A DNA stretch of 64,000 bases from DASXMT01 sp036521415 (lineage in GTDB: Bacteria > Actinomycetota > Acidimicrobiia > Acidimicrobiales > RAAP-2). The notes under the pieces are model-generated. The model worked only from the letters and a program-made list of their open reading frames with translations, did no database searches and was not told the DNA's origin. The stretch covers positions 1-64,000 of the forward strand of contig DATDHU010000066.1 in NCBI GenBank assembly GCA_036521415.1, in the 5' to 3' direction. Shown piece by piece: positions 1 to 7,799 of this stretch (within the stretch, counting starts at the first letter, position 1; the number at the start of each line of letters is the position of its first letter). A program made the position numbers and the translations under genes.

Positions 1-252
1 GTCGAATGGTTCGGGCCCAGCGCCGACCTGACCGTGCACGTGGTCGGTGGGGCTTCGGGAGGATGGCTCTTGGCCCGCGGCCGAGCCCGCCATGCCGGGG
101 AGGGGTACGCCTCGATCGAGCTCGAGCTCTGGGACGGGGAGCGGCAGGCGCTGGTGGCCTACGGCACCCAGCAGATGTACTTCCAGTTCTTCGGGGACCC
201 ACCGGCCGGGGAACAACGCAGGCCGCGGACCACCCTTCCCCACTCCCGCTGA
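1..252 (+). CDS. Acyl-CoA thioesterase-like protein, C-terminal fragment
   Basis: The frame is open from the first base and ends with TGA, giving 83 residues of the end of a longer protein. The visible part has the alternating beta pattern of a hot-dog-fold thioesterase (residues reading WFGPSADLTVHV, then GWLLARGRARHAGEGYASIE, then a strand containing ALVAYGTQQMYF). In this superfamily the C-terminal hot-dog domain binds and cleaves acyl-CoA thioesters. No catalytic residue can be assigned because the N-terminal part lies outside the window. The family call is moderate and rests on pattern resemblance only; the reading frame itself is well supported by its codon usage and clean end. Confidence 0.6.
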   Translation, partial: VEWFGPSADLTVHVVGGASGGWLLARGRARHAGEGYASIELELWDGERQALVAYGTQQMYFQFFGDPPAGEQRRPRTTLPHSR

Positions 253-354
253 CACCTTGTGCCGACCGGGGTTCTGCTCCCGTCGAGCTGCCCTTGCCCG
301 TTGGCGACTGAACCTACCCAATCCACCGCTCGTTACCCGGTGGTGGGCAACCCG

Positions 355-813
355 TCACCCCAGTGAGGAAGCCGCCTGTTTGGCTGCCTCCCACTCGGCC
401 ACCATGGCGCCGAACCGCATGGGGTTGTACACGTCCTCCTCGTAGGACCACAGACCGTCGCCGGCGTACTTGAGCAGGGTGAAGTTGTACGCCTGATGGG
501 TCGAGCCGTCCCCGGGGTCCTCCATCCGGTTCCAGACCTGGCAGACGATCCAGCCCCGCTCCTCGTCGATCACGTACCACTCGATGGGGAACTCGGGCAT
601 GGCGCTCCCGGGGTACTCCGACATGCACGACGTGATCCATTCGCTGATGGCCGCTCGCCCGCTGAAGGTGCCGTAGTGGTGCTCGACGTAGGTGGCATCC
701 TCGGTGAACTGTTCAGCCCACACCTTCCAATTGCCGGACCGACCGGCCTCAGCCGCCAGCTCCTGGTAGTGCTCGAACGCAGATTCGAGCTCGTCCCTGC
801 TCCATGTGCCCAT
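355..813 (-). CDS. SnoaL-like / NTF2-fold protein
   Basis: A 152-residue protein with the layout of the SnoaL-like polyketide cyclase / NTF2-like fold: an N-terminal helix pair (ELESAFEHYQELAAEAG), a WAEQFTEDATYVEHHYG strand motif that usually lines the pocket, then a helix (AISEWITSCMSEYPG) and four beta strands ending in EEDVYNPMRFG. Members bind or transform small hydrophobic ligands, or serve only as binding proteins; the substrate here is unknown. The ATG at 813 is preferred over the longer ORF because GAGGAGG sits just upstream of it. The gene stands alone, pointing away from the small acidic gene on the other strand. Confidence 0.72.
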   Translation of the reverse strand: MGTWSRDELESAFEHYQELAAEAGRSGNWKVWAEQFTEDATYVEHHYGTFSGRAAISEWITSCMSEYPGSAMPEFPIEWYVIDEERGWIVCQVWNRMEDPGDGSTHQAYNFTLLKYAGDGLWSYEEDVYNPMRFGAMVAEWEAAKQAASSLG

Positions 814-928
814 GTCGCCTCCTCGCCGGCCCCCCGGGCCACAGAACAAGTGTGGGTTGCCGCCGCTCGGCGGTCAAGCGCCGTCCTCCGGCGTTCACGA
901 TCGTCGCGATGTGGGTAGGGGTGTCGCC

Positions 929-1183
929 ATGGACCACGCGGACGTACCCGAGGCCGACCAGGCGGAACAGCACACACCGGCAGACGACCCGCTCGATGGG
1001 CCTCCGAGCGGGCCGCTGGCCAACAGCGAGGTCCCCGAGGCGGACAGCATCGAACAAGCCGTCCCCGTCGACTCGACCGGCCGGGCCCGGGACTACCGAG
1101 GCGAGCGGCCCGAAGCCGATGAGGCCGACTGGATCGATCAGGGCATCGTCGAGGACCGCGACGACGAGCGCTCCGACCGCTGA
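929..1183 (+). CDS. Small acidic protein with PEAD repeats
   Basis: An 84-residue, strongly acidic protein rich in Asp, Glu, Ala and Pro. It contains three imperfect copies of a PEAD-centred motif: VPEADQAEQ near residue 6, VPEADSIEQ near 38 and RPEADEADWIDQ near 60, each followed by a Gln or Trp. No membrane segment, signal peptide or cysteine is visible, so it is probably cytoplasmic and largely disordered. Short acidic proteins with this kind of motif are common in actinobacteria, but I know of no assigned function. The ATG at 929 is chosen because GTAGGGGT lies upstream and the codons before it look non-coding. It stands alone on the plus strand. Confidence 0.6.
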   Translation: MDHADVPEADQAEQHTPADDPLDGPPSGPLANSEVPEADSIEQAVPVDSTGRARDYRGERPEADEADWIDQGIVEDRDDERSDR

Positions 1184-1354
1184 CGACGTCGGGCAGCCGC
1201 CGGTGCCCCGGGACTGAGAGGTCGGGCGGCCCGGACTGCCTGCGGGGCTGCTACCGTCGACGCCGCCGCACGGCGCGGTCGGGACGGGGCACCGGAGGGC
1301 GGTGGGCTTCCGGACCGGGAGGGACCGGCTCGACGCTCGGAGGGGTTGACGTAC

Positions 1355-2125
1355 GTGGATCGAGAGCGGCTGCGCCAACTATTCGACATGACGGGACGGG
1401 TCGTCGTGGTGACCGGCGGGACGCGGGGGATCGGCCTGGCCCTGGCTACCGGCTACGTGGCCGCCGGGGCCAAGGTGGTGGTGGCCAGTCGCAAGGCGGA
1501 CGCCTGCGACCGGGTCGCCGGCCAGCTGCGCGACCTCGGCGGCGACGTCCTCGGCAAGGCCACCCACCTGGGCGACCTCGACGCCCTCGACGCCCTGGTT
1601 ACCTTTACCGTCGACTCGTTTGGCGGCATCGATGTGGTCGTCAACAACGCGGCCAACTCGCTCACCCAACCACTGGGCTCCTTCACCACCGAAGCCTGGT
1701 CGAAGTCCTTCGATGTGAACCTGCGTGGCCCCGTCTTCCTGGTGCAAAAGGCGCTCCCCCATCTACAGGCGAGCGCCCACGCCGCCGTCCTCAACGTCAT
1801 CTCCGTCGGCGCGTTCATCTTCTCGCCGTCGGTGGCCATGTACGCGGCCGGGAAGGCCGCCCTCATGGCGTTCACCCGATCGATGGCCGCCGAATACGCC
1901 GTCCACGGGATCCGGGTGAACGCACTGGCGCCGGGTTCGGTCGACACTGACATGGTCCGGGCCAACTCGCCCCAATTCCAACGGGCCATGGCCACGGCCT
2001 CGTTCCAGGGCCGGATCGCCGCCCCGGACGAGATGGTCGGCCCCGCGCTCCTCCTCTCCTCCGACGCCGGCAGCTTCATCACCGGTCAGGTCCTGATCGC
2101 CGACGGCGGCATGACGCCCTATTGA
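1355..2125 (+). CDS. Short-chain dehydrogenase/reductase (SDR)
   Basis: A classical SDR of about 256 residues. The NAD(P)-binding motif TGGTRGIG sits near residue 20, the NNAAN motif near residue 95, and the catalytic Ser (SVGAF) and Tyr-Lys pair (MYAAGKA) near 150-165, followed by LAPGSVDTDM. The enzyme should oxidise or reduce an alcohol/ketone with NAD(P)(H); the substrate cannot be read from the sequence. The frame opens at a TTG at 1346, but GGAGGGG at 1339-1345 abuts that codon, so the GTG at 1355, nine bases downstream of it, is the better start. The gene ends in a short direct repeat that begins at the stop codon. Confidence 0.88.
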   Translation: MDRERLRQLFDMTGRVVVVTGGTRGIGLALATGYVAAGAKVVVASRKADACDRVAGQLRDLGGDVLGKATHLGDLDALDALVTFTVDSFGGIDVVVNNAANSLTQPLGSFTTEAWSKSFDVNLRGPVFLVQKALPHLQASAHAAVLNVISVGAFIFSPSVAMYAAGKAALMAFTRSMAAEYAVHGIRVNALAPGSVDTDMVRANSPQFQRAMATASFQGRIAAPDEMVGPALLLSSDAGSFITGQVLIADGGMTPY

Positions 2126-2165
2126 TCGTTGGCCCATTGATCGTTGGCCCGTAGATCGTGGCCCT
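2122..2165. repeat. Imperfect 15-bp tandem repeat after the SDR stop codon
   Basis: Two copies of TTGATCGTTGGCCC differing only in the following base lie head to tail at 2122-2136 and 2137-2151, followed by a decayed third copy to 2165. The first copy includes the TGA stop of the SDR gene. It looks like a replication-slippage duplication; no hairpin or terminator is formed. Confidence 0.75.
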
Positions 2166-2275
2166 GTCTGTGGTCATGGGACCGAGTGGGCCCGAAACGT
2201 CCGAGCAGGTCCGGGCAGCTCACGAGCCCGAGGGCAACGTTGCCCCGAGTCGCCGGGTGGGTACAGACTGCAGCT

Positions 2276-3007
2276 ATGCCCGAATCTGCTGCCTGGTCCG
2301 ACGCCGCCACCGCGCTGACTGATGCGCTCCAGCTGGCCACCCCCCCGATCGCCATCACCTTCTCCGACGCCGCGCCCCGAGGTGTCGCGCCCTTCGACGC
2401 GCCCATGCCCGAGCCCACCGCCGACGGGCGCACGGGCCGGGTACCGGCCGGGTGCGTCTTTTGGACCAAGGCGGTCGACCGGACGTTCACCACCGTCGCC
2501 GCCGACCACGGCAACTGCAGTGTCGGAAGCCTGACGCACGGATTCGTGACGCTCGACGAGGTTGCCGGCCACTCGGATGTGGCCGCGCTGGTGGAGTCGG
2601 GCTGGGTGACCATGGACATGGTCCCCGCCATCCCCGTGATCACCGACAAGCCTGGCACCGTCACGTACGGCCCGTTGGCCGAGTCGCCCGTCGATCCGGA
2701 CGTGGTCCTGATCCGCGTGAACGGCAAGCAGCTGATGGTGTTGTCCGATGCCTTGCCCGGCCTCCGCATCGAGGGAAAGCCGCAGTGTCACATCGTCGCC
2801 GTCGCCAAACAACAAGGTGAGGTAGCAGTGAGTGTTGGCTGCATGCTCAGCCGAACCCGGACCAACATGTCGAGCAGCGAGATGACCTGCGCCATCCCGG
2901 CGAGCTGCCTGCGAGAGGTGATCGCACAGATCGAGGCCACGGCCGCCACCGACTCCATCGTCGCCTCCTACGCGGCCGAGGACGCCCGGCGTTTCCTCCC
3001 GGTCTGA
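2276..3007 (+). CDS. DUF169 family protein
   Basis: A 243-residue soluble protein resembling the DUF169 family. It opens with ALTDALQLATPPIAITF, the hallmark N-terminal stretch in which a helix is followed by a PPIAI strand, and has a cysteine-containing core (GCVFWTKAVD; DHGNCSVGSL; GCMLSRTRT; MTCAIPAS) typical of the family. Its biochemical role is not established; members are often found near redox or tetrapyrrole genes in other bacteria. The ATG at 2276 is preferred over an upstream start because the extra 44 codons are Arg/Pro-rich shadow sequence. No neighbour suggests a partner. Confidence 0.75.
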   Translation: MPESAAWSDAATALTDALQLATPPIAITFSDAAPRGVAPFDAPMPEPTADGRTGRVPAGCVFWTKAVDRTFTTVAADHGNCSVGSLTHGFVTLDEVAGHSDVAALVESGWVTMDMVPAIPVITDKPGTVTYGPLAESPVDPDVVLIRVNGKQLMVLSDALPGLRIEGKPQCHIVAVAKQQGEVAVSVGCMLSRTRTNMSSSEMTCAIPASCLREVIAQIEATAATDSIVASYAAEDARRFLPV

Positions 3008-3029
3008 GAACCAACTCGACCGGGACGAC

Positions 3030-3689
3030 TTACTTCTTGGCCGCCTCGTAGTACGGGTTGGTCCCGGCGGCGTGGTCGGTGACGTCGATCACCTGGAGGA
3101 TCTCGGGGACCGATTCGCGCAAGGCGACCTCGATGCCCTGGCTCAGGGTGACGGCGGCCATCCCGCAACCCGCGCATCCCCCGCTCAGGCGGAGATAGGC
3201 GGCGTCGTCTTCGACCGCCACCAGGTCGGCTCGACCGCCGTGGGCAGCGATGCCCGGGTTGATCTGTTGCTCCAGGACCTGGAGGACCCGCTGGGCGACG
3301 TCGCCGCTGAGATCGGCCGGTGGGCCCCCCATGGCCGGGCTCGGCCCCGCCGGCAGAGGCGGGCGGTTCGGGTTCTGGATGACCATCCCGCCCAGGTTTG
3401 CGTCGGGGTTGACGTCGAGGGTGGCGCCTCGCATCTTGCCCACGCTGTCGGCCGGCACCACCAGGGCCAGACCACCCCGTTCGGCACTCCAGTCCTCCGG
3501 ACCGGCGTCGGCCAGGGCCTGGAAGTACATGTCGTAGGAGTAGGCGTCGCCGCTCGATCCCGACACCTCGACCCAGAGCGCGAGCAACTCGCCCTCCTCT
3601 TCGGCGGCCCGGAGCTCGAGCACCATCGCCAATGCAGCGTCGGTCGCCCGCAGAACAGCGGTGCCGCCTGCCGTGTCACTATCGCTCAT
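3030..3689 (-). CDS. NfuA-like Fe-S cluster carrier
   Basis: A 219-residue protein. Residues 10-110 resemble an A-type (HesB-like) carrier domain lacking that domain's cluster cysteines, as in NfuA. Residues 128-205 are a NifU C-terminal domain with the cluster-binding pair C172-A-G-C175. Such proteins dimerise around a 4Fe-4S cluster and hand it to client apoproteins. It is transcribed divergently from the ATP-grasp/radical-SAM pair, only 44 bases away, and a radical SAM enzyme is an obvious client; that link is inferred from position. The ATG start at 3689 gives the complete N-terminal domain. Confidence 0.87.
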   Translation of the reverse strand: MSDSDTAGGTAVLRATDAALAMVLELRAAEEEGELLALWVEVSGSSGDAYSYDMYFQALADAGPEDWSAERGGLALVVPADSVGKMRGATLDVNPDANLGGMVIQNPNRPPLPAGPSPAMGGPPADLSGDVAQRVLQVLEQQINPGIAAHGGRADLVAVEDDAAYLRLSGGCAGCGMAAVTLSQGIEVALRESVPEILQVIDVTDHAAGTNPYYEAAKK

Positions 3690-3721
3690 GGTCCCTCGCC
3701 TCGGCGTTTGCCTATAGCCGA

Positions 3722-3736
3722 CAGTATAGGAGGGTG
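3722..3736 (+). promoter_or_regulatory. Possible leaderless start of the ATP-grasp gene
   Basis: AGTATA at 3723-3728 ends about six bases before the GTG at 3734, the distance expected when transcription starts at the start codon itself. The AGGAGG at 3728-3733 directly abuts the GTG with no spacer, so it cannot work as a normal ribosome binding site for that codon. Leaderless mRNAs are common in actinobacteria; this is an inference from spacing only. Confidence 0.35.
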
Positions 3737-4942
3737 CCCCGGATCCTCCTGTTGCTGCCCACGGCTACCTACCGGGCCTCGGATTTCCTCTCCGCCGCGG
3801 CGCGACTGGGCGTCGAGGTCGTGGTCGGCTCCGAGCACCGCCAGGCGCTCAGCGGTGCCATGGGCGACCGGGCCCTCGTCGTACCCCTGGCTGACACCGC
3901 AGCGGCCGTGGCCGCCATCGTGCTCCTGCATCACAGGACCCCGCTCGACGCCGTCCTGGCCGTCGACGACCAGGGCGTGATCGTCGCCGCCCTGGCCGCC
4001 CAACAGCTGGGCCTTCGGCACAGTCCGCCCGGTGCCGTCGCCGGTACCAGGGACAAGGTGGTCATGCGGCAGCGCCTGGCGTTGGCGGCCCTCCCCCAAC
4101 CCCGCTTCGGCACCGTCCCACCGGGGGCCGACGTCGCTGCCGTTGCGGCCGAGATCGGCTACCCGTGCGTGGTGAAGCCCGTCTCGCGGTCGGCCAGCCA
4201 GGGGGTCATCCGGGTCGACGACTCCGCTCAGGCCGAGGCGGCCGAGGCCCGGGTCCGGGCCATCATCGGCAACGACTCGGAGCCGCTCCTCGTCGAGGGC
4301 TACGTCCCCGGAGCCGAGGTGGCCGTCGAGGGTCTGCTCCAGGGGGGCGAGCTCGAGGTGTTGGCCGTCTTCGACAAGCCCGACCCCATGGACGGCCCCT
4401 ACTTCGAAGAGACCATCTACGTCACGCCGTCGCCCCAGCCCACGGCCGTCCGGGCCGCGGTGGAGTCCACGGTGGCCAGGGCGGCCGCCGCGCTGGGGCT
4501 CCGAGAAGGACCGGTGCATGCCGAGCTGCGCATCGACCCGTCCGGCGCGGCGACGGTGCTCGAGCTGGCCGCCCGCTCCATCGGCGGTCTGTGCGCCCGG
4601 TCGTTGCGGTTCGGGGCCGGGGTCAGCCTCGAAGAGGTCATCATCCGCCACGCGCTGGGCATGGGGCTCGAGGGTCTTGCCCGGGAGGCCGGGGCCTCGG
4701 GGGTCATGATGATGCCGATCCGTGCCGCCGGCGTGCTCGACAAGGTGACAGGCATCGATGAGGCGCGGGCCGTTGTCGGCGTCGTCGGCGTGGAGATCAG
4801 CATCCCCGCCGGTCGTCCGGTCGTCCCCCTGCCCGAGGGCGACCGGTACCTGGGATTCATCTTTGCCCGGGCCGATACGCCACAACAGGTCGAGGACGCC
4901 CTTCGCCGCGCCGAGTCGTCCATGCAGGTGCACCTGCGCTGA
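3734..4942 (+). CDS. ATP-grasp enzyme paired with radical SAM protein
   Basis: A 402-residue ATP-grasp ligase-fold protein. The N-terminal Rossmann-like half begins RILLLLPTATYRAS and includes VDDQG; the central domain has AGTRDKVVMRQRLALAALPQP, then CVVKPVSRSASQGVIRV (nucleotide-binding strand) and LLVEGYVPGAEVAVEG, and a late ELRIDPSGAATVLELAARSIGG carrying metal-binding Glu/Asn-type positions. ATP-grasp enzymes join a carboxylate to an amine or thiol through an acyl phosphate. It resembles the carbamoyl-phosphate synthase large-chain/amino-acid ligase branch. The next gene, a B12 radical SAM protein, follows after 35 bases in the same direction, so the two probably act on one product. The start is GTG 3734; upstream codons are non-coding in character. 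Confidence 0.85.
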   Translation: MPRILLLLPTATYRASDFLSAAARLGVEVVVGSEHRQALSGAMGDRALVVPLADTAAAVAAIVLLHHRTPLDAVLAVDDQGVIVAALAAQQLGLRHSPPGAVAGTRDKVVMRQRLALAALPQPRFGTVPPGADVAAVAAEIGYPCVVKPVSRSASQGVIRVDDSAQAEAAEARVRAIIGNDSEPLLVEGYVPGAEVAVEGLLQGGELEVLAVFDKPDPMDGPYFEETIYVTPSPQPTAVRAAVESTVARAAAALGLREGPVHAELRIDPSGAATVLELAARSIGGLCARSLRFGAGVSLEEVIIRHALGMGLEGLAREAGASGVMMMPIRAAGVLDKVTGIDEARAVVGVVGVEISIPAGRPVVPLPEGDRYLGFIFARADTPQQVEDALRRAESSMQVHLR

Positions 4943-4977
4943 CGGCCTGGCCAACCCACCCCGATAGGCTCGCCGGG

Positions 4978-6363
4978 GTGCGGATCCTCCTGGTGTCCAC
5001 CTACGAGCTGGGCCATCAGCCGCTGCACGTGGCCACGCCCGCCGCTGCCCTGCTGGCGGCCGGCCACGACGTTCGGTGCGCCGACGTGGCCCTCGAACCC
5101 CTCGACGCCGACACGGTCGACTGGGCCGACCGGATCGCATTCTCGGTGCCCATGCACACGGCCATGCGACTGGCCATCGGGGTCGCCGCCACCATCCGGG
5201 CCCGGCGACCTCAGACGCCAGTGTGCTTCTACGGGCTGTACGCGCCGGTGAGCCGGGACCTCACCGTCCGATCGGCCGCCGACGCCGTCATCGCCGGTGA
5301 GTACGAGCCGGCCCTGCTGGCCTGGGCGGCGGGCCAGGATCCCGGTCCAGTCATCCAGCTGACCACGGCGGCATCACGCGTCCCGGCCCGTCATCTGTTG
5401 CCACCACTCGACCGGTACACCCGCCTGGCCGTCGGTGACGAGGAGCGACTGGTGGGGTCGGTCGAGGCCAGCCGGGGGTGCTCACACCGGTGCCGGCACT
5501 GTCCCGTCCCGGTCGTCTACGACGGGCGCGTCCGCCGGGCCGACGTCGCCGCGTTGGTGGCCGACGTCGACCAACTGGTGGCCGCCGGGGCCGGCCACCT
5601 GTCCTTCGCCGACCCCGACTTCCTCAACGCCCCGCTGCATGCCCGCCGGGTGGTCGCCGCCGTCCACGAGCGTCATCCCGACCTGACCTTCGACTGCACG
5701 ACCAAAGTGGAGCACGTCCTCGCCCATCGCGACGCCCTGCGCGAGCTGGCCGAGGCCGGGTGCGCCTTCGTCGTGTCCGCTCTGGAGTCGGTGAACGACA
5801 CCACGCTCGGGTACCTCGACAAGGGCCACACCGTGTCCGAGGCGTCCGAGGCCATCGTGCTCCTTCGTCGCCACGGCATCGAGGTCCGGCCGTCCTGGCT
5901 GCCCTTCACCCCGTGGACGACGATCGAGGACCTGATCCACCTGGTCGACTTCGTCCGGGCTCACGATCTCGTGCCCAACGTGGACCCGGTGCAGTACACC
6001 GTGCGTCTCCTGGTGCCCGAAGGCTCCTTGCTGCTCGGGCGACCGGAGATGACCGACCACCTCGGCCCCTACGACGCCGACCGCCTGGGCTGGACGTGGG
6101 CCCATCCCGATCCATCGATGGACGAGCTGCAACGGGAACTTGCCGCTTTGGTCGAGGCGCGGGTCGACCAGGCCGCAGCGGGCACGTTCGGGGAAATCGA
6201 TGCTCTGATCCGCGCCCGGGCCGGCGGCTCGGACGGACCCGCGTCGCCGGGATCGGTCTCGAGCGGTCCGGAACCCGACCGGCGCGCCCGGCTCACCGAG
6301 CCCTGGTTCTGCTGTAGCGAGCCCACCGCCGCCCAGCTGGCCCCCCTCGCACCCCTCCGGTGA
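4978..6363 (+). CDS. B12-binding radical SAM protein with CCSEP tail
   Basis: A 461-residue radical SAM enzyme. Residues 1-130 form a cobalamin-binding-type domain (MRILLVSTYELGHQP; later VCFYGLYAP). The 4Fe-4S site is C168, C172 and C175 in SRGCSHRCRHC. The barrel follows, with FDCTTKVEHVL and VVSALESVND. The C-terminus carries a conserved-looking tail, EPWFCCSEPT, with C445 and C446 adjacent. This matches a radical SAM group I recall being named for a CUAEP/CCAEP tail, in which one cysteine can be selenocysteine; here both are cysteine codons (TGC TGT). The product of the group is not established to my knowledge. The GTG at 4978 starts the gene; the ATP-grasp gene lies just upstream. Confidence 0.87.
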   Translation: MRILLVSTYELGHQPLHVATPAAALLAAGHDVRCADVALEPLDADTVDWADRIAFSVPMHTAMRLAIGVAATIRARRPQTPVCFYGLYAPVSRDLTVRSAADAVIAGEYEPALLAWAAGQDPGPVIQLTTAASRVPARHLLPPLDRYTRLAVGDEERLVGSVEASRGCSHRCRHCPVPVVYDGRVRRADVAALVADVDQLVAAGAGHLSFADPDFLNAPLHARRVVAAVHERHPDLTFDCTTKVEHVLAHRDALRELAEAGCAFVVSALESVNDTTLGYLDKGHTVSEASEAIVLLRRHGIEVRPSWLPFTPWTTIEDLIHLVDFVRAHDLVPNVDPVQYTVRLLVPEGSLLLGRPEMTDHLGPYDADRLGWTWAHPDPSMDELQRELAALVEARVDQAAAGTFGEIDALIRARAGGSDGPASPGSVSSGPEPDRRARLTEPWFCCSEPTAAQLAPLAPLR

Positions 6364-6397
6364 GCCCGGGCCCCGGGTCGGAGGCTGCTGGCTCGAC

Positions 6398-7039
6398 TCA
6401 GCCGTCCTCGGTGATGGGGATGGCCATGTGGGCCAGCATCACCCGGAGCTGGTCACGGAGGAAGATCGGATCCTCGTCCTCGAGCCCGCTGGACTGGATG
6501 AGGAGCGGCTCGAAGAGGAGCCAGCCCATGGCCAGCGCCGCACCCTGGCTGGCCCGGATGCGGGCCGAACGCTCGTCCAACCCGCCGACGTCCCGGGCCA
6601 GGGACGCAAGCTGGACGAGGATGGGGTGGCTTCCCGGCAACGGCGCCAGATCCGATTCCTCGAGCATGGCGCGGCCCAGGATCCGGGTGTAGGTCTGCAC
6701 CGGGCTGTCGGCGTCCATGGCCGTGCCGGCGGCCAGTGCGTCGCGGGCCCTCGTGGCCAGATGATCGAGCACCGCTTGGACCAGCGCTTGCTTCGACCCG
6801 AAGTAGTGGTGGACCAGCCCGTGATTGACCCCGGCCACCCGGGCGATCTCCCGTACCGACACCGATCCTGGGTTCTTGTGGCCGAAGAGCTCGGTTGCCG
6901 CCTCGATGAGCGCGACCTCGGTGGCGGCCCGGTCGTAGGACCGGTGGGCTCCCGCCCTATCCGGGTCCGTGGCGTCGGTTCCCGGGTCGGCGTCCTTCTC
7001 CGGGCCGCGGCCGGGCTCGATCCGATCGACGAAGTCCAT
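6398..7039 (-). CDS. TetR-family transcriptional regulator
   Basis: A 213-residue regulator. After an acidic 35-residue leader, residues 38-90 form the TetR DNA-binding domain: ALIEAATELFGHKNPGSVSV, then the recognition helix region VREIARVAGVNHGLVHHYFGSK. The C-terminal helices form the ligand and dimer domain. It is divergent from the DUF1214 gene at 7272, and the shared intergenic region holds two copies of an operator-like motif, so it most likely represses that gene and itself. The inducer is unknown. The 34-residue N-terminal extension could be overcalled if a downstream start is used. Confidence 0.88.
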   Translation of the reverse strand: MDFVDRIEPGRGPEKDADPGTDATDPDRAGAHRSYDRAATEVALIEAATELFGHKNPGSVSVREIARVAGVNHGLVHHYFGSKQALVQAVLDHLATRARDALAAGTAMDADSPVQTYTRILGRAMLEESDLAPLPGSHPILVQLASLARDVGGLDERSARIRASQGAALAMGWLLFEPLLIQSSGLEDEDPIFLRDQLRVMLAHMAIPITEDG

Positions 7040-7175
7040 CTCAGCGGGCCGCCACCATCACAGGCAGGGACGGGAGGAACGGCGTCCGGAACCGGGAAGC
7101 AGTGCCACTGCCAACGGTCTCGGACCAACTACTGCGGGACATCGAACTTCCTTGCTGATGGGCGACGATGCCATC

Positions 7176-7239
7176 TTATACGCTTGACTAACTCGCCGCA
7201 TGTCAATAGCCTTGCACCAAGAGTTATACACCGGACTAA
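7176..7239. promoter_or_regulatory. Two operator-like repeats in divergent tetR promoter region
   Basis: TTATAC-N4-GACTAA occurs at 7176-7191 and again at 7224-7239, 48 bases apart and in the same orientation. Each copy is a partial palindrome (TTA..C and G..TAA halves mirror each other), the form expected for a TetR dimer site. The sequence here is far richer in A+T than the surroundings. The first copy also contains TTGACT at 7184-7189, which could be a -35 element for the downstream gene. Binding by the adjacent TetR protein is inferred. Confidence 0.55.
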
Positions 7240-7271
7240 GTTTATAGAGCCGCAGCACCGGAGGAGGGCCG

Positions 7272-7784
7272 ATGTCGAATCCAGGACACGACGTGCGTGA
7301 GAACAGGGTGGAGGGCGCCGCGGTCACGGAAGGCCGCAGGCAATTCGATCCGGTGGTGAGATCCGACCGAGCCAGCGTGGCCACCGGAAGCACCGGCGGC
7401 CGGGAGGACATCCACGCGACGACCTACCGGCACGTCGACGGGGCGACGCTCGACGGTTCCCGTCGCTACGAGCTCACGTTCAACCCGGGCGAGCTGTCCG
7501 AGGCCGGGCACTTCTGGTCGCTCACCATGTACGGCCTTGATTGCGACCTGGCCCAGACGCGCATCGACCGCTACTCGATCGGCGACCGCACCCCGTGGCT
7601 CCGGACGGATCCCGACGGCGGCATGACCCTCGTGCTGCAACACGAGCGGCCGGACGACGAGGCGGTGCTCAATTGGCTGCCTGCGCCCGAGGGCGGGTTC
7701 TGTCTGGTCTTCCGGACCGACGGGCCCGTCCGGCCGGTCATGGACCACGCCTGGGCCCCGCCGGCCGTCCGCGTGGTGGCGTAG
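7272..7784 (+). CDS. DUF1214-domain protein
   Basis: A 170-residue protein consisting mainly of a DUF1214 domain: the YELTFNPGELSEAGHFWSLTMYG segment, then RYSIGDRTPWLRTDPDGGMTLVLQH and NWLPAPEGGFCLVFRTDGP, which are the most characteristic parts of the family. In many proteins DUF1214 follows a DUF1254 domain; here only the C-terminal domain is present, so this is a stand-alone version. The biochemical function is unknown. A strong GGAGGAGG lies just before the ATG at 7272. The position opposite tetR, with operator-like repeats upstream, suggests control by that regulator. Confidence 0.78.
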   Translation: MSNPGHDVRENRVEGAAVTEGRRQFDPVVRSDRASVATGSTGGREDIHATTYRHVDGATLDGSRRYELTFNPGELSEAGHFWSLTMYGLDCDLAQTRIDRYSIGDRTPWLRTDPDGGMTLVLQHERPDDEAVLNWLPAPEGGFCLVFRTDGPVRPVMDHAWAPPAVRVVA

Positions 7785-7799
7785 GTCCCGCGCCGCCTC

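Noticed and set aside
253..354. Terminator between the thioesterase fragment and the SnoaL-like gene
   Set aside because: Only a weak seven-base dyad with a mismatch is present and no T run follows.
6307..6363. Selenocysteine in the radical SAM tail
   Set aside because: The two tail codons are TGC and TGT; no in-frame TGA precedes the real stop, so this member uses cysteine.
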